Assembly: GCA_013289615.1 (NCBI GenBank)
Contig: JABCZO010000009.1
Location: 53,189-117,188 of the forward strand
DNA length: 64,000 bases
Origin: Gammaproteobacteria bacterium
Lineage (GTDB): Bacteria > Pseudomonadota > Gammaproteobacteria > Steroidobacterales > Steroidobacteraceae
Reading direction: 5' to 3'
Part shown: in pieces, positions 8,240 to 16,638 of the stretch
Layout of the letters: every line of letters starts with the position of its first letter
How positions within the stretch are numbered: position 1 is the first letter of the stretch
The notes under the pieces: generated by a model
Databases searched by the model: none
What the model was told of the DNA's origin: nothing
The model's input: only the letters and a program-made list of their open reading frames with translations
Translations under genes and position numbers: made by a program

Positions 8240-8764
8240 ATGCACCTGACGCTGCGCACCAAGGCCCTGATCGCGATCTGCGCTGGAGTCGGCGGCTTCG
8301 TGATCTTTGGTCCCTCCGGCACCGAGACCGTGGCGCCTGCGGCCGAGCATGCCGTCGCGCGCGCCGCGGCGCGCACGCCCAGCGCCGCTGCGCACCAGAG
8401 CGTCGGGCGGGCACTCCATGATCTGAGCCATCGCGTGGCGGACGCGGCGTCCGCCGCCACTCTGTTTCAAGTGCATTCCTGGTACGTGCCGCCGCCGCCG
8501 CCGCCACCACCCCCACCGGTGGTCGAGGCGCCGCCGCCGGCCCCCACCGCCCCGCCGCTGCCGTTTGCCTACATGGGCAGCTACCTGGCCGATGGCCACG
8601 CGCCGGTGTACTTCGTGACCCGCAACGATCGCATCTACGACCTGAAAGTCGGCGATACGATCGAAGGCAGCTACAGCTTCGACGGGCCCAAAGGCAACCA
8701 GCTGGTGTTCACTTATAAGCCGCTGAACGTGCAGCAGACGCTTGCGATGAGTCTCAATGAATAA
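8240..8764 (+). CDS. PilP/GspC-like periplasmic linker protein
   Basis: A 174-residue protein read from ATG 8240, which has GGGGAG at 8225-8230 upstream; an ATG at 8213 is less likely. It has an N-terminal membrane anchor (about 8-25), an Ala-rich stretch, a run of nine prolines with further Pro/Ala repeats (about 85-110), and a small C-terminal domain starting at PFAYMGSYLADG. That domain resembles the beta-domain (HR domain) of PilP and GspC, with its YFVTRNDRIYDLKVGDTIEG motif. Such proteins link the inner-membrane complex to the secretin. Its stop overlaps the secretin start by 8 bases. Confidence 0.7.
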   Translation: MHLTLRTKALIAICAGVGGFVIFGPSGTETVAPAAEHAVARAAARTPSAAAHQSVGRALHDLSHRVADAASAATLFQVHSWYVPPPPPPPPPPVVEAPPPAPTAPPLPFAYMGSYLADGHAPVYFVTRNDRIYDLKVGDTIEGSYSFDGPKGNQLVFTYKPLNVQQTLAMSLNE

Positions 8765-11144
8765 ATATCTTCGCCGCGTGTCCTGTATCGCCGTGACTCT
8801 GGGCCTGGTATCCGGCTGCGCTGCAGAGCGGCTGCATCGCCAGGGTCTCGCCTCGGTCGAGCAGGGCAATTATGAGGTCGGCGTCACGCAGTTGGCCGAG
8901 GCCGCAAAGCGCGACCCCAGCAACATGACCTACAAGCTCGATCTGCAGGCGCGCCGCGATGCGTCGGTGCAGAAGCTGATCGAGGCGGCCGATACCGCCC
9001 GCGGCGCCGGGCAGTTGGACGGCGCCGCAGGGATCTATCATCGCGTGCTCACGCTCGAGCCGTCGAACGATCGCGCACTGAGGGGCCTGCAGGGACTGGA
9101 GTTGGACCGGCGACACGGCGCTGCGGTCGCGGAAGCGCGCAAGGACTTCGAGCACCGGGACCTGGATGCGGCCGAGGCCAAGGTGCGCGCTGTGCTCAGC
9201 GAGGACCCGGGCTATGCGCCAGCGGTCGATCTGAACGTCGAACTCAACCTGGCGCGCGGACAGACCACCGTGGTGCCGAAGCTCAAATCGCACAACGATG
9301 CCAAGGTGACGCTGCAGTTTCGCGACGCCCCGACCAAGATGGTGTTTGAGGTGCTGTCGCGCCAGACCGGTATCAATTTCATTCTCGACAAGGACGTCAA
9401 GAGCGACGGCAAGACCACGATTTTCGTGCAGGACGTACCGATCGAGCAGGCCATCGACCTGGTGCTCGACCAGAATGCGCTCGCGCGGCAGATTCTTTCC
9501 TCCAACATGGTGCTGATCTACCCGAATACCCCGGCCAAGCAGAAGGACTACGAACAGCAGATCGTGCGCTCGTTTTACCTGACCAACGCGGCGCCGAAGG
9601 ATGTCGAGAGCATGCTCAAGACCGTACTGGGTGCGAAGACGCTGTTCATCCAGGAGAAGGCCAACCTGGTCGTGATGCGTGATACGCCCGATGCGGTGCG
9701 CATGGCCGAGAAACTGGTCGCCTCGCTGGACGTGCCCGAATCGGAAGTGATGCTCGAGGTGCAGGTGCTGGAGATCTCGCGCAGCAACGTGCTGAATCTG
9801 GGCATCGCCTATCCGACCTCGGTCACGGCGACGGCCGGGTCACCGTCGGGCGCCGCCGCCGGCCTGGTGCTGTCCGACCTGCAGCACCTGAATTCGCACA
9901 CCACTTCCATTTCATCGCTGGCCGTCACGCTGAATGCGATGGAGACCGCGGGCCTCGCCAACACGCTGGCCAATCCGCGCATTCGGGTGCGCAACCGGGA
10001 AAAGGCCAAGATCCTGATCGGCAGCCGCGTACCGGTGATCACCAACAGTGTGACGCCCACGTCCTCCGGCAGCGCCGTGGTGACCGGCAGCGTGCAGTAC
10101 CTGGATGTCGGACTGACGCTGGAAGTGGAGCCCACGATCCACCTCGACGGCGAAGTCGCCATCAAGATCGCGATGGAAGTCAGCTCGATCCAGAATGAGA
10201 TCACCACGGCTTCGGGCACCGTGGCCTATGCCATCGGCACGCGCAACGCCAATACGCTGCTCGAGCTCAAGGACGGTGAGACCCAGATCCTGGCCGGACT
10301 GATCCAGGATTCCGATACCCGCAGCGCGGCCAATATCCCAGGATTGGGTGACATTCCGATCATTGGCCGGCTGTTCGGCTCGCGTAACAGCGATCTGGAA
10401 AAGAGTGAGATCGTCCTATCGATAACACCGCGGCTGATCCGCACCCAGTCGCGGCCGCCCAGCGACGTGACTGAGTTCTGGTACGGCAGTGAGAGCCGCA
10501 TGATGACCTCGCCGTTTGGCGCCGCCTACAGCGACTCGGCTGCCTCAACGTCACCCGCTGCACAGGGTGCGGCCGCTCGCAGCGCGGGACAGAGCGCAGC
10601 CCTGCCGGTGATGGCCGCGGTGTCGGGTGGATCCAGCGCCAGCGCCGCGGCCACGCCCACCGCTGCGGCTGGCTCGATGGCGGCGACCGCGGACGCGGTG
10701 CGCACCGCCGTGCAGAGCGGCCCGGCCGGGCCGACACCGCGACCGGTGCTGACCCTCAATGGGCCGAACGAGGTGAACGTGGGGCAGGAGTTTGACGTGA
10801 CGGTGCGCCTGGCGAGCGAGCAGGGCATCAGTCATCTGCATGGACAGGTGCGCTTCGATCCGACCGCGGTGCAGCTGGTCAGCGCGACCACCGGAGACGC
10901 GGTGCCGGCCAGTGCCGGCAGCCCGACGGTGGACGGACGCAGCGGTGGAGCGCAGTTGGACGTGAATTCCAATGACGATCCGATGCATGGCGAAGGCGAT
11001 CTGATGCTGCTGCGATTCAAGGCGCTGGCCCCGCGAGGCGCCAGTGCGATTGCTGCCCAGATCTCAGCACTGGGCGCGGGCGGTCTGCCGATGGCCAATA
11101 CCAGCGCCCCGACGCTGAACCTCGTGATCCAGAACCCGCAGTAG
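8757..11144 (+). CDS. gspD: Lipoprotein secretin (GspD/PilQ/MshL type) with TPR repeats and a C-terminal cohesin-like domain
   Basis: 795 residues. The signal peptide has a lipobox with Cys21 (VSGC). Residues about 25-170 are helical TPR-like repeats. A secretin short N domain starts near 182 (TLQFRDAPTKMVFEVLSRQ) and an N1 domain near 268. The secretin core (about 345-562) has the VPVITN, YLDVGLTLEVEP and IPGLGDIPIIGRLFGS motifs. A Ala/Ser/Thr-rich linker (about 575-655) leads to a last domain (about 660-795) beginning VNVGQEFDVTVRLAS, which looks like a cohesin/dockerin-partner beta sandwich. It forms the outer-membrane exit channel. The extra cohesin domain and the fused TPR region are not in classical GspD. 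It may bind substrate, pilotin or the cell surface (inference). Confidence 0.93.
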   Translation: MNKYLRRVSCIAVTLGLVSGCAAERLHRQGLASVEQGNYEVGVTQLAEAAKRDPSNMTYKLDLQARRDASVQKLIEAADTARGAGQLDGAAGIYHRVLTLEPSNDRALRGLQGLELDRRHGAAVAEARKDFEHRDLDAAEAKVRAVLSEDPGYAPAVDLNVELNLARGQTTVVPKLKSHNDAKVTLQFRDAPTKMVFEVLSRQTGINFILDKDVKSDGKTTIFVQDVPIEQAIDLVLDQNALARQILSSNMVLIYPNTPAKQKDYEQQIVRSFYLTNAAPKDVESMLKTVLGAKTLFIQEKANLVVMRDTPDAVRMAEKLVASLDVPESEVMLEVQVLEISRSNVLNLGIAYPTSVTATAGSPSGAAAGLVLSDLQHLNSHTTSISSLAVTLNAMETAGLANTLANPRIRVRNREKAKILIGSRVPVITNSVTPTSSGSAVVTGSVQYLDVGLTLEVEPTIHLDGEVAIKIAMEVSSIQNEITTASGTVAYAIGTRNANTLLELKDGETQILAGLIQDSDTRSAANIPGLGDIPIIGRLFGSRNSDLEKSEIVLSITPRLIRTQSRPPSDVTEFWYGSESRMMTSPFGAAYSDSAASTSPAAQGAAARSAGQSAALPVMAAVSGGSSASAAATPTAAAGSMAATADAVRTAVQSGPAGPTPRPVLTLNGPNEVNVGQEFDVTVRLASEQGISHLHGQVRFDPTAVQLVSATTGDAVPASAGSPTVDGRSGGAQLDVNSNDDPMHGEGDLMLLRFKALAPRGASAIAAQISALGAGGLPMANTSAPTLNLVIQNPQ

Positions 11145-11151
11145 GCCGTGC

Positions 11152-11622
11152 ATGCGATCGCGAGGTTTTACGCTGATCGAGCTGGTGGTCACCGTCGCGA
11201 TCGTCGGCTTGCTCGCGACCGCAGCGCTGCCCCTGGCACAGCTGGCAACTCAGCGCAGCAAGGAAACTGACCTGCGCGCCGCACTACGCGAGATCCGCAC
11301 GGCGATCGACGCCTACAAGACTGCCGCCGACCAGGGACGGGTCGAGAAGAAGGTGGAAACCAGCGGCTACCCCGCTTCGTTGCAGCTGCTGGTGGATGGC
11401 GTCGAGGATGCCCGCAGTGACAACCACACCGTGATCTATTTTCTTCGGCGCATTCCGCGCGACCCGTTTTTTCCGGACGGCTCGGCGGCCGCGGCCGACA
11501 CCTGGGGGTTACGCAGCTACGAGAGCCCGCCGGATGCGCCCCAAGCCGGTGATGACGTGTTCGACGTCTACTCGCTCGCCCCTGGCAAAGCCATCAACGG
11601 TGTGCCCTACCATGACTGGTAG
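11152..11622 (+). CDS. Type II secretion pseudopilin, GspG-like
   Basis: A 156-residue prepilin-like protein. The leader MRSRG precedes FTLIEL with Glu at mature position 5, then a hydrophobic helix of about 20 residues. The globular part has SGYPASLQLLVDGV and FLRRIPRDPFF, close to the GspG fold but with insertions. It differs from the gspG at 2931, so it is probably a minor pseudopilin. It starts 7 bases after the secretin stop and overlaps the next pseudopilin by 11 bases. Confidence 0.9.
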   Translation: MRSRGFTLIELVVTVAIVGLLATAALPLAQLATQRSKETDLRAALREIRTAIDAYKTAADQGRVEKKVETSGYPASLQLLVDGVEDARSDNHTVIYFLRRIPRDPFFPDGSAAAADTWGLRSYESPPDAPQAGDDVFDVYSLAPGKAINGVPYHDW

Positions 11623-11995
11623 ACTGCACCGGCGCGGCTTCACGCTGATTGAACTGCTGGTCGTCATGAGCATCATCGGCCTGCTGCTGACGATTGCAGT
11701 GCCGCGATATTTTCACACGGTCGAGCGCTCCCGCGAGACCATCCTCAAGCACGATCTGTCGGTACTGCGCGAGGCGATCGACAAATATTATGGCGATCTG
11801 GGTGACTATCCGGATGCACTGCCGGCGCTGGTCGGCAAACACTACATCAGGACGGTGCCGATCGATCCGATTACCCGCTCGGCGGCCACCTGGACCGTGG
11901 TGGCGTCTGAGGACCCGGATCATCCGGGTATGCGCGATGTCCACAGCGGCTCGCCGGCCAGCGGGTTGGATGGCACCGCGTTTGCGACGTGGTGA
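11612..11995 (+). CDS. Type II secretion pseudopilin, GspG-like (second minor)
   Basis: A 127-residue prepilin-like protein from ATG 11612, which lies inside the last codons of the previous gene. The leader MTGRLHRRG is followed by FTLIELLVVM with Glu at mature position 5 and a hydrophobic helix. The C-terminal part has YYGDLGDYPDALPALVG and a TVPIDPIT motif, like a short GspG. Two such proteins side by side suggest a specialised pseudopilus tip or a heteromeric fibre. Both need a prepilin peptidase encoded elsewhere. Confidence 0.9.
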   Translation: MTGRLHRRGFTLIELLVVMSIIGLLLTIAVPRYFHTVERSRETILKHDLSVLREAIDKYYGDLGDYPDALPALVGKHYIRTVPIDPITRSAATWTVVASEDPDHPGMRDVHSGSPASGLDGTAFATW

Positions 11996-11999
11996 GCAC

Positions 12000-12554
12000 A
12001 TGCGGCGCGGCAACCCCCGGGCGACGGGTCTGGCCTACATCGGCTTGCTGGTGGCCATCGTGATCATTGGCGCCGCCCTTGCCGCGGTAGGCGAGGTCTG
12101 GACGATACAATCCCAACGCGAGCGCGAAGTCGAACTGCTGTTTCGCGGTGATGCGCTGCGCACGGCGATCGGTTACTACGTCAGCGTCAGTCCGGGCAGT
12201 GTGGCGCGCTACCCCCAGGACTTGCAGGATCTGGTGCAGGATCCGCGCTGGCCCCAGATAAAGCGCTACCTGCGGCGCGTCTACGAAGATCCGATGACCG
12301 GTGCGGCGGACTGGACGCTGATCCGCGCGCCCGATGGCGGCATCATGGGTGTGGCCAGCAGTTCCAAGGACGCACCGATCAAGCGCCAGGGCTTCAACGG
12401 CGTCGATGGGCTGTTCGCCGATGCCAGCTGCTATTGCGATTGGCAGTTCATCTACCAACCCAGGGGCGCGCGCTTCGGGCTGCCGATCCCGGCACCGACG
12501 CCGGCCAAGCCGCCGACAATCACCGGGCCGCATTGGAGCGGCCGCCCGCCCTGA
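12000..12554 (+). CDS. Degenerate pseudopilin-like protein
   Basis: 184 residues from ATG 12000, four bases after the previous stop. The N-terminus has a basic leader and a 20-residue hydrophobic stretch like a prepilin. However, the canonical FTLIE is replaced by LAYIGLLVAIVIIG, so the Glu at position 5 is missing. The globular part still looks pseudopilin-like, with YPQDLQDLVQDPRWPQIKRYLRRVYEDPMTG, a long relative of the GspG loop. There is a C-Y-C motif late in the protein and a Pro-rich tail. It could be a tip subunit (GspK-like proteins also lack Glu5) or a membrane-anchored accessory protein. Confidence 0.75.
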   Translation: MRRGNPRATGLAYIGLLVAIVIIGAALAAVGEVWTIQSQREREVELLFRGDALRTAIGYYVSVSPGSVARYPQDLQDLVQDPRWPQIKRYLRRVYEDPMTGAADWTLIRAPDGGIMGVASSSKDAPIKRQGFNGVDGLFADASCYCDWQFIYQPRGARFGLPIPAPTPAKPPTITGPHWSGRPP

Positions 12555-12591
12555 CACGGGTGTCGCGCGGCGCCAAAGGCGTAATGATCTG

Positions 12592-13056
12592 ATGTGTCAC
12601 ACGTCGATCCGCTGGAGCGCACTGAGCGCGCTGTTGCTCGCGCATGGCGTGCTCGGCGCCGAGCTCAATTCAGCCAGATTGCTATCCGGGCTGGTGCAGC
12701 AGGCGGTGAGCGGCCGGCAGGAAGCCAGACTGCCCCCGCACCTATCGGTGCTGCTGGGCATCAGTGTGAGCGAGACCGCAACGCCAGTGTGGCAGCTGTC
12801 ACGCAAATCCAGCGATGCGCTGCGGCTGTTCAACGTCTGCCAGAACAATCACGACAACGTCGTGTTGACCACGCTGCGCGCGGGCAACCAATCGGCGGCG
12901 TACCTGATGAGCGCGAGCGGCGTGCTGCTCAAGGCCATTGTGTATCAGGTCGGTGGTGCGACTCAGGAGCTATCGCTCGCCGAGGCGAGGAAGCCGTTTG
13001 CGCGACAGCGCGATTTCTGGCTCGACCAGGCGCGGCGCCCCGGCGCGCCGCCCTGA
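12592..13056 (+). CDS. Exported hypothetical protein at the end of the secretion operon
   Basis: 154 residues from ATG 12592. A probable signal peptide of about 23 residues ends near GVLGA-E. I do not recognise the family. The mature part is mostly polar, with one Cys (LFNVCQNNHDN) and a C-terminal basic and proline-rich end. It lies 37 bases after the degenerate pseudopilin on the same strand, so it is probably cotranscribed and could be a pilotin-like or chaperone-like partner. That role is inference only. Confidence 0.6.
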   Translation: MCHTSIRWSALSALLLAHGVLGAELNSARLLSGLVQQAVSGRQEARLPPHLSVLLGISVSETATPVWQLSRKSSDALRLFNVCQNNHDNVVLTTLRAGNQSAAYLMSASGVLLKAIVYQVGGATQELSLAEARKPFARQRDFWLDQARRPGAPP

Positions 13057-13379
13057 GCGCGCGCACGATTGCAGCCGGCAGCCGGCCCCGGATCGAGCGC
13101 CAGCTGGCGATCGAGCGCATTGCCCAGATCGTCTACCAGGCCCGCCAGCAGGCTCTGGCCCGCGGCCGGCACAAGTCCCCCAATGGCGGCCGGACCCGTC
13201 AGGACCAGGCACAGCGCCTGATCGGTCGGATCGACATGCGCATTCTGCGTATCGCATACGGGGTCGAGCCGGGCGCAAATACAAAAGCCATCGATCACGG
13301 CGCCCGAGCCGCGCACAACAGGCAGCGCACAACTGTGGCGGCGGTCACGCATTATGTTCAGCGGCCCACGGCTGAGTGA
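13053..13379 (+). other. Open frame with coding-like codon use but no ATG, GTG or TTG start
   Basis: Directly after the exported protein, a frame aligned with CTG 13053 stays open to TGA 13379, about 108 codons. The first 50 or so codons have G or C in the third position nearly always, as in real genes here. The product would be very basic, with an amphipathic helical section (ERIAQIVYQARQQALARGR). No usual start lies near the expected beginning; the first ATG in frame is at 13236. The CTG overlaps the previous TGA (CTGA), mimicking the overlaps seen elsewhere. It may be a gene with a CTG start, a decayed gene, or chance. Confidence 0.3.
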
Positions 13380-13517
13380 GCTCGATCACGGACAGGGCCC
13401 GGAAAAGTCACATAACGTACCCGCAGTAGGGTGGCGGCGGATGTGGACTGTCGATTGCGGGGCAGACCGCCAGCAGCATCGTGACCTGCCTGCGCCCACA
13501 GCTTGAGGGACTAAGGC

Positions 13518-14690
13518 ATGAACTCATTCCTTGCACGGGCTGTGATCAGCCTGACCGCGCTCGCTGCGCTACACCCACCGCCCGCGCTGGCCGACCAACC
13601 GCCTGCTGCCGCGGGCGACGATGGCGCCACCAGCATGGCCATGGGCGAGCACCAGCACGCCTTCTCGAACTCATCCAATCAACTGGAGTTCTTCGTCAGT
13701 GCCGAGCTGCTGGGTCGTACCAACACCACGGCACCGCTGGAGCGCGATGACGATCCGATAGTTCGTGTCGATACTGTCTTCGGCCACACCATCGACGGCT
13801 TTCACCTGTTCGGCGAGTTTCTCTCCACCAGCAACAGTGAGTTCGATCTGGAGCGCTTCCAGCTCGGCTACGAGATCGATCCCGATACGCTGATCTGGGT
13901 CGGTCGCTTCCACCAGCCGGCAAGCGCCTGGAATACCCAGCATCACCACGGCCAGTACCTGCAGACCGCCATTTCGCGACCGATGATCGAGCGCTGGGAG
14001 GACGAGCAGGGACTGATACCGCAGCACATCACCGGGGCTCTGCTCGAATCGCATCGGCCGCTGGGCGACACCCACGGTCTGCAGTGGTCGGTTGGCGTCG
14101 GGGCGGCTCCAACGCTGACCAGCCATGGGCTCGAACCGATCAGCCTGGTCGATCGCAATGACGGCGAGCACCGGCTGTCCGCCACGGGACGGCTTGCCTT
14201 CCTGCCCGATTATCTCGGGGCCAACAATGTCGCGTTACTACTGGGCCGCGACCGGTTCGCGATCTCGGACCGGGGCGCGGCGAACGCGCTTGACGCCACC
14301 GGGGGCACGCTGAGCCTTGCCGGCGTGGCGCTTGATTTGACAGTGGACGCCTGGCGCTTCATCGGCACCTGGTACTCGATCGACCTGGGCCTGACCGGCC
14401 CGCATGGCATTCATACGGAGGCATTTGGCGCCGGTTACCTGCAGGTCGAGCGTGCACTGCCGCGGCACCTCACGGCCTTCGGCCGCGTCGAGCCGAGCTC
14501 GCGTATTGCAAATGCCCGCTACATCGAGCTGGTAGCGAACGACGATGACTTTGCTTACCGGCGTGACGCGCTCGGTCTGCGCTGGGACTTCACGCACCGC
14601 CAGGCCCTCACCTGCGAACTGTCGCACACCGACGGCATGCGCAACCGATTCTCGGAGATTCGCCTGCAATGGAGTGCCGCGCTGCCGTGA
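13518..14690 (+). CDS. Outer-membrane beta-barrel protein, porin-like, unknown family
   Basis: 390 residues, ATG 13518 with GAGGGA at 13505-13510. A signal peptide ends near ALADQ at residue 26. The mature part has many alternating polar/hydrophobic strands and ends with an aromatic-containing strand (EIRLQWSAALP), as in outer-membrane barrels. A His-rich segment (GEHQHAF near 45 and TQHHHGQY near 140) could bind metal. I cannot name the family. It begins a four-gene cassette with overlapping stops and starts: binding protein, kinase and receiver. That suggests it is the outer-membrane part of a sensory or uptake unit. Confidence 0.75.
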   Translation: MNSFLARAVISLTALAALHPPPALADQPPAAAGDDGATSMAMGEHQHAFSNSSNQLEFFVSAELLGRTNTTAPLERDDDPIVRVDTVFGHTIDGFHLFGEFLSTSNSEFDLERFQLGYEIDPDTLIWVGRFHQPASAWNTQHHHGQYLQTAISRPMIERWEDEQGLIPQHITGALLESHRPLGDTHGLQWSVGVGAAPTLTSHGLEPISLVDRNDGEHRLSATGRLAFLPDYLGANNVALLLGRDRFAISDRGAANALDATGGTLSLAGVALDLTVDAWRFIGTWYSIDLGLTGPHGIHTEAFGAGYLQVERALPRHLTAFGRVEPSSRIANARYIELVANDDDFAYRRDALGLRWDFTHRQALTCELSHTDGMRNRFSEIRLQWSAALP

Positions 14691-15130
14691 GCCTCAGGCG
14701 CCTAATAAGCCTCTCGCTGCTGGCAGTGTGGGGGTGTCTGGTGAGCGCCGGGTCAGCCGACACGGTGGTGCTGATCGTCAATGCGACCACCAACTACGCC
14801 GCACTCGACTCGGTGGAGGTGCGCAAGCTGTTTCTGGGCTTGACCGTGGTTCGCGACGGACACACGCTGCACGCACTGCGCAACGTCAGCGATCCACGGC
14901 TGGATGAGATCTTCCTGCAGAACATTGTCAGCATGTCGGATACCACCTATGAGCGGCGGGTCCTGACCCTCACGATGCAGCAGGGACGTACCCCACCGCC
15001 CTCGGTGCAGGACAAGGCGCGGCTGTTCGCCGAACTGGCCGCCGACCCTGATGCGGTCAGCTTCGCCTGGGCCGGCGATGTCGCCGGTAACCGAAACATC
15101 AAGGTAATGCGGGTCCTGTGGCACGAGTAA
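14687..15130 (+). CDS. Periplasmic PstS-like (PBP superfamily) binding protein
   Basis: About 147 residues from GTG 14687, which overlaps the stop of the barrel gene (GTGA); an ATG at 14669 in frame would add six residues. A signal peptide ends near SAGSA-D. The mature part resembles the short PstS-like family: VVLIVNATTNYAALDSVEVRKLFLGL, the R.VSDPRLDEIFLQNIV segment, the GRTPPPSVQ loop and an AVSFAWAGDV end. Such stand-alone domains often work as sensors rather than transporters, and no ABC permease is nearby. It may hand a ligand signal to the kinase encoded next. Confidence 0.72.
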   Translation: MSLRRLISLSLLAVWGCLVSAGSADTVVLIVNATTNYAALDSVEVRKLFLGLTVVRDGHTLHALRNVSDPRLDEIFLQNIVSMSDTTYERRVLTLTMQQGRTPPPSVQDKARLFAELAADPDAVSFAWAGDVAGNRNIKVMRVLWHE

Positions 15131-16638
15131 CCGCCACTTTGGCCAGTGCCGTGACCATCGCGGTGGTCGCGATGCATGCGGTGCTGTTGCCGGTGCTGTA
15201 TTTCAGTCTCGGTTACGTGGTGCGCACCAGTCATGAGCGGTTGTTCATCGATCACGCACGCACATTTTCCCGGGTGGTGGCCGATCAGCTCGAACTGGAT
15301 GCGGTCGCCGGCTCCCCGGGGCGCATCAGCGACCTGCTCGATATGGCGATTCTCAATGGCGAAGGCGTCTATGCCGAGTATGTGGACGAACGCGGCAGCA
15401 TTCGCAGCCAACTGGGCCCGGCCGATGTGCACCTGGCGCGCAAGCAGGATTTCAACTTCGGTGACAACAACGATCATATCTACTTCATAAAGGTGCCGAT
15501 CACCACCGGCGAGCGGGTGGCGGAGCTGCGCCTCGGATTCGATGAGCGTCCGACCGAAGAGCGCATCGCGCTCGCCCTGCATCGCACGTTGCTGGTGCTG
15601 GCGTCGTATCTGGCCCTGTCGCTGTTCATCGCGATCGTGCTGGGCATGAGCGTGGTGCGCCCGCTGCGCCAGTTGCAACGCATGTCGCGAAAGATCGCAT
15701 CCGGCGATTACGCGCAGCGCCTGCACGTGGACAGCCGCATCAGGGAGCTGCAGGAGCTGGCGGTGGATACCGACGACATGCGCCGCGCACTGGTCGGGGT
15801 CAACGAACGCCTGCGCCTCGAGATCCACGACAAGCAGGCCGCCGAAGCGCAGCGCCAGGAACTCGAGAATCGCCTGCGGCACCGGCAACGGCTCGAGACC
15901 GTGGGTACGCTGGCCGGCGGCATCGCGCACGAATTCAACAATGCGCTGCTGCCGATCACACTGTTCACCGAGTCGGCGCTGCAGGACATGACCGGCTGCG
16001 ACTCGTCGCGGGCGGATCTGCAACGCGTGCTGCGCTCGGCGCGCCGTGCGCGCGAGGTGGTGCGCAAGATCCTGATGTTCAGTCACAAGTTTGGCGAGGC
16101 AAAGCTGGAACGGATCGACTTGCGCGCCGTGGTCGGCGAAGCCTTGAGCCTGTTTGCACCACTGGCGTCGAGCAACGTCGAGGTCGACAAGCAGATACCG
16201 GAGCCGCCGCTGCCGGTGATGGCGGATGCATCGCTGGTGTTGCAGCTGCTGATGAACCTGTGCGTGAACGCCTATCAGGCGATTGGCAGCAATCAGGGCA
16301 GGCTGACGATTGGCGTGCGCAACTGGCGCAGTCCGGGTGAGCTGCCGGCGCGCGTGCCGCCCGGGGATTACGTTGAATTGTGGGTCCAGGACACCGGCCA
16401 CGGCATGGATGCGTCGACCGCAGAACGCATCTTCGAGCCGTTCTTCACCACGCGCGCGGTTGGCCAGGGCACCGGTCTCGGTCTGTCGGTCGTGCACGGC
16501 ATCGCCGAGGCGTTCAATGCTACTATATTAGTCGACACGGCCCTTAGCGTCGGTTCCACGTTTCGCGTTTTCTTCCCGATGGCGGTCGCGGCCGTCGCCT
16601 CCGCGCCGCGAGCTGAAACATCGGAAGATACGGTATGA
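15118..16638 (+). CDS. Membrane sensor histidine kinase (periplasmic sensor, HAMP, HisKA, HATPase)
   Basis: 506 residues from GTG 15118, overlapping the previous gene by 13 bases. Two membrane segments (about 5-29 and 160-182) flank a periplasmic sensor of about 130 residues. A HAMP domain (about 183-235), a short coiled coil, a HisKA domain with His271 in GGIAHEFNNALLP and a HATPase domain with DTGHGM and GTGLGLSVVHG follow. It probably senses a periplasmic cue, maybe through the PstS-like neighbour. Its output is the single-domain receiver that starts inside its stop codon (ATGA). Confidence 0.9.
   Translation: MARVTATLASAVTIAVVAMHAVLLPVLYFSLGYVVRTSHERLFIDHARTFSRVVADQLELDAVAGSPGRISDLLDMAILNGEGVYAEYVDERGSIRSQLGPADVHLARKQDFNFGDNNDHIYFIKVPITTGERVAELRLGFDERPTEERIALALHRTLLVLASYLALSLFIAIVLGMSVVRPLRQLQRMSRKIASGDYAQRLHVDSRIRELQELAVDTDDMRRALVGVNERLRLEIHDKQAAEAQRQELENRLRHRQRLETVGTLAGGIAHEFNNALLPITLFTESALQDMTGCDSSRADLQRVLRSARRAREVVRKILMFSHKFGEAKLERIDLRAVVGEALSLFAPLASSNVEVDKQIPEPPLPVMADASLVLQLLMNLCVNAYQAIGSNQGRLTIGVRNWRSPGELPARVPPGDYVELWVQDTGHGMDASTAERIFEPFFTTRAVGQGTGLGLSVVHGIAEAFNATILVDTALSVGSTFRVFFPMAVAAVASAPRAETSEDTV

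Noticed and set aside
8490..8550. Proline codon run as a possible sequencing or replication artefact
   Set aside because: The frame is kept through it and the run forms a normal Pro-rich linker in PilP/GspC-like proteins.
12963..13352. Minus-strand frame over the region after the exported protein
   Set aside because: The third-position GC bias follows the plus-strand frame, and this frame would overlap the end of a real gene.
14947..16497. Minus-strand open frame opposite the membrane kinase
   Set aside because: The kinase on the plus strand has intact H, N and G boxes; the antisense frame has no domain.
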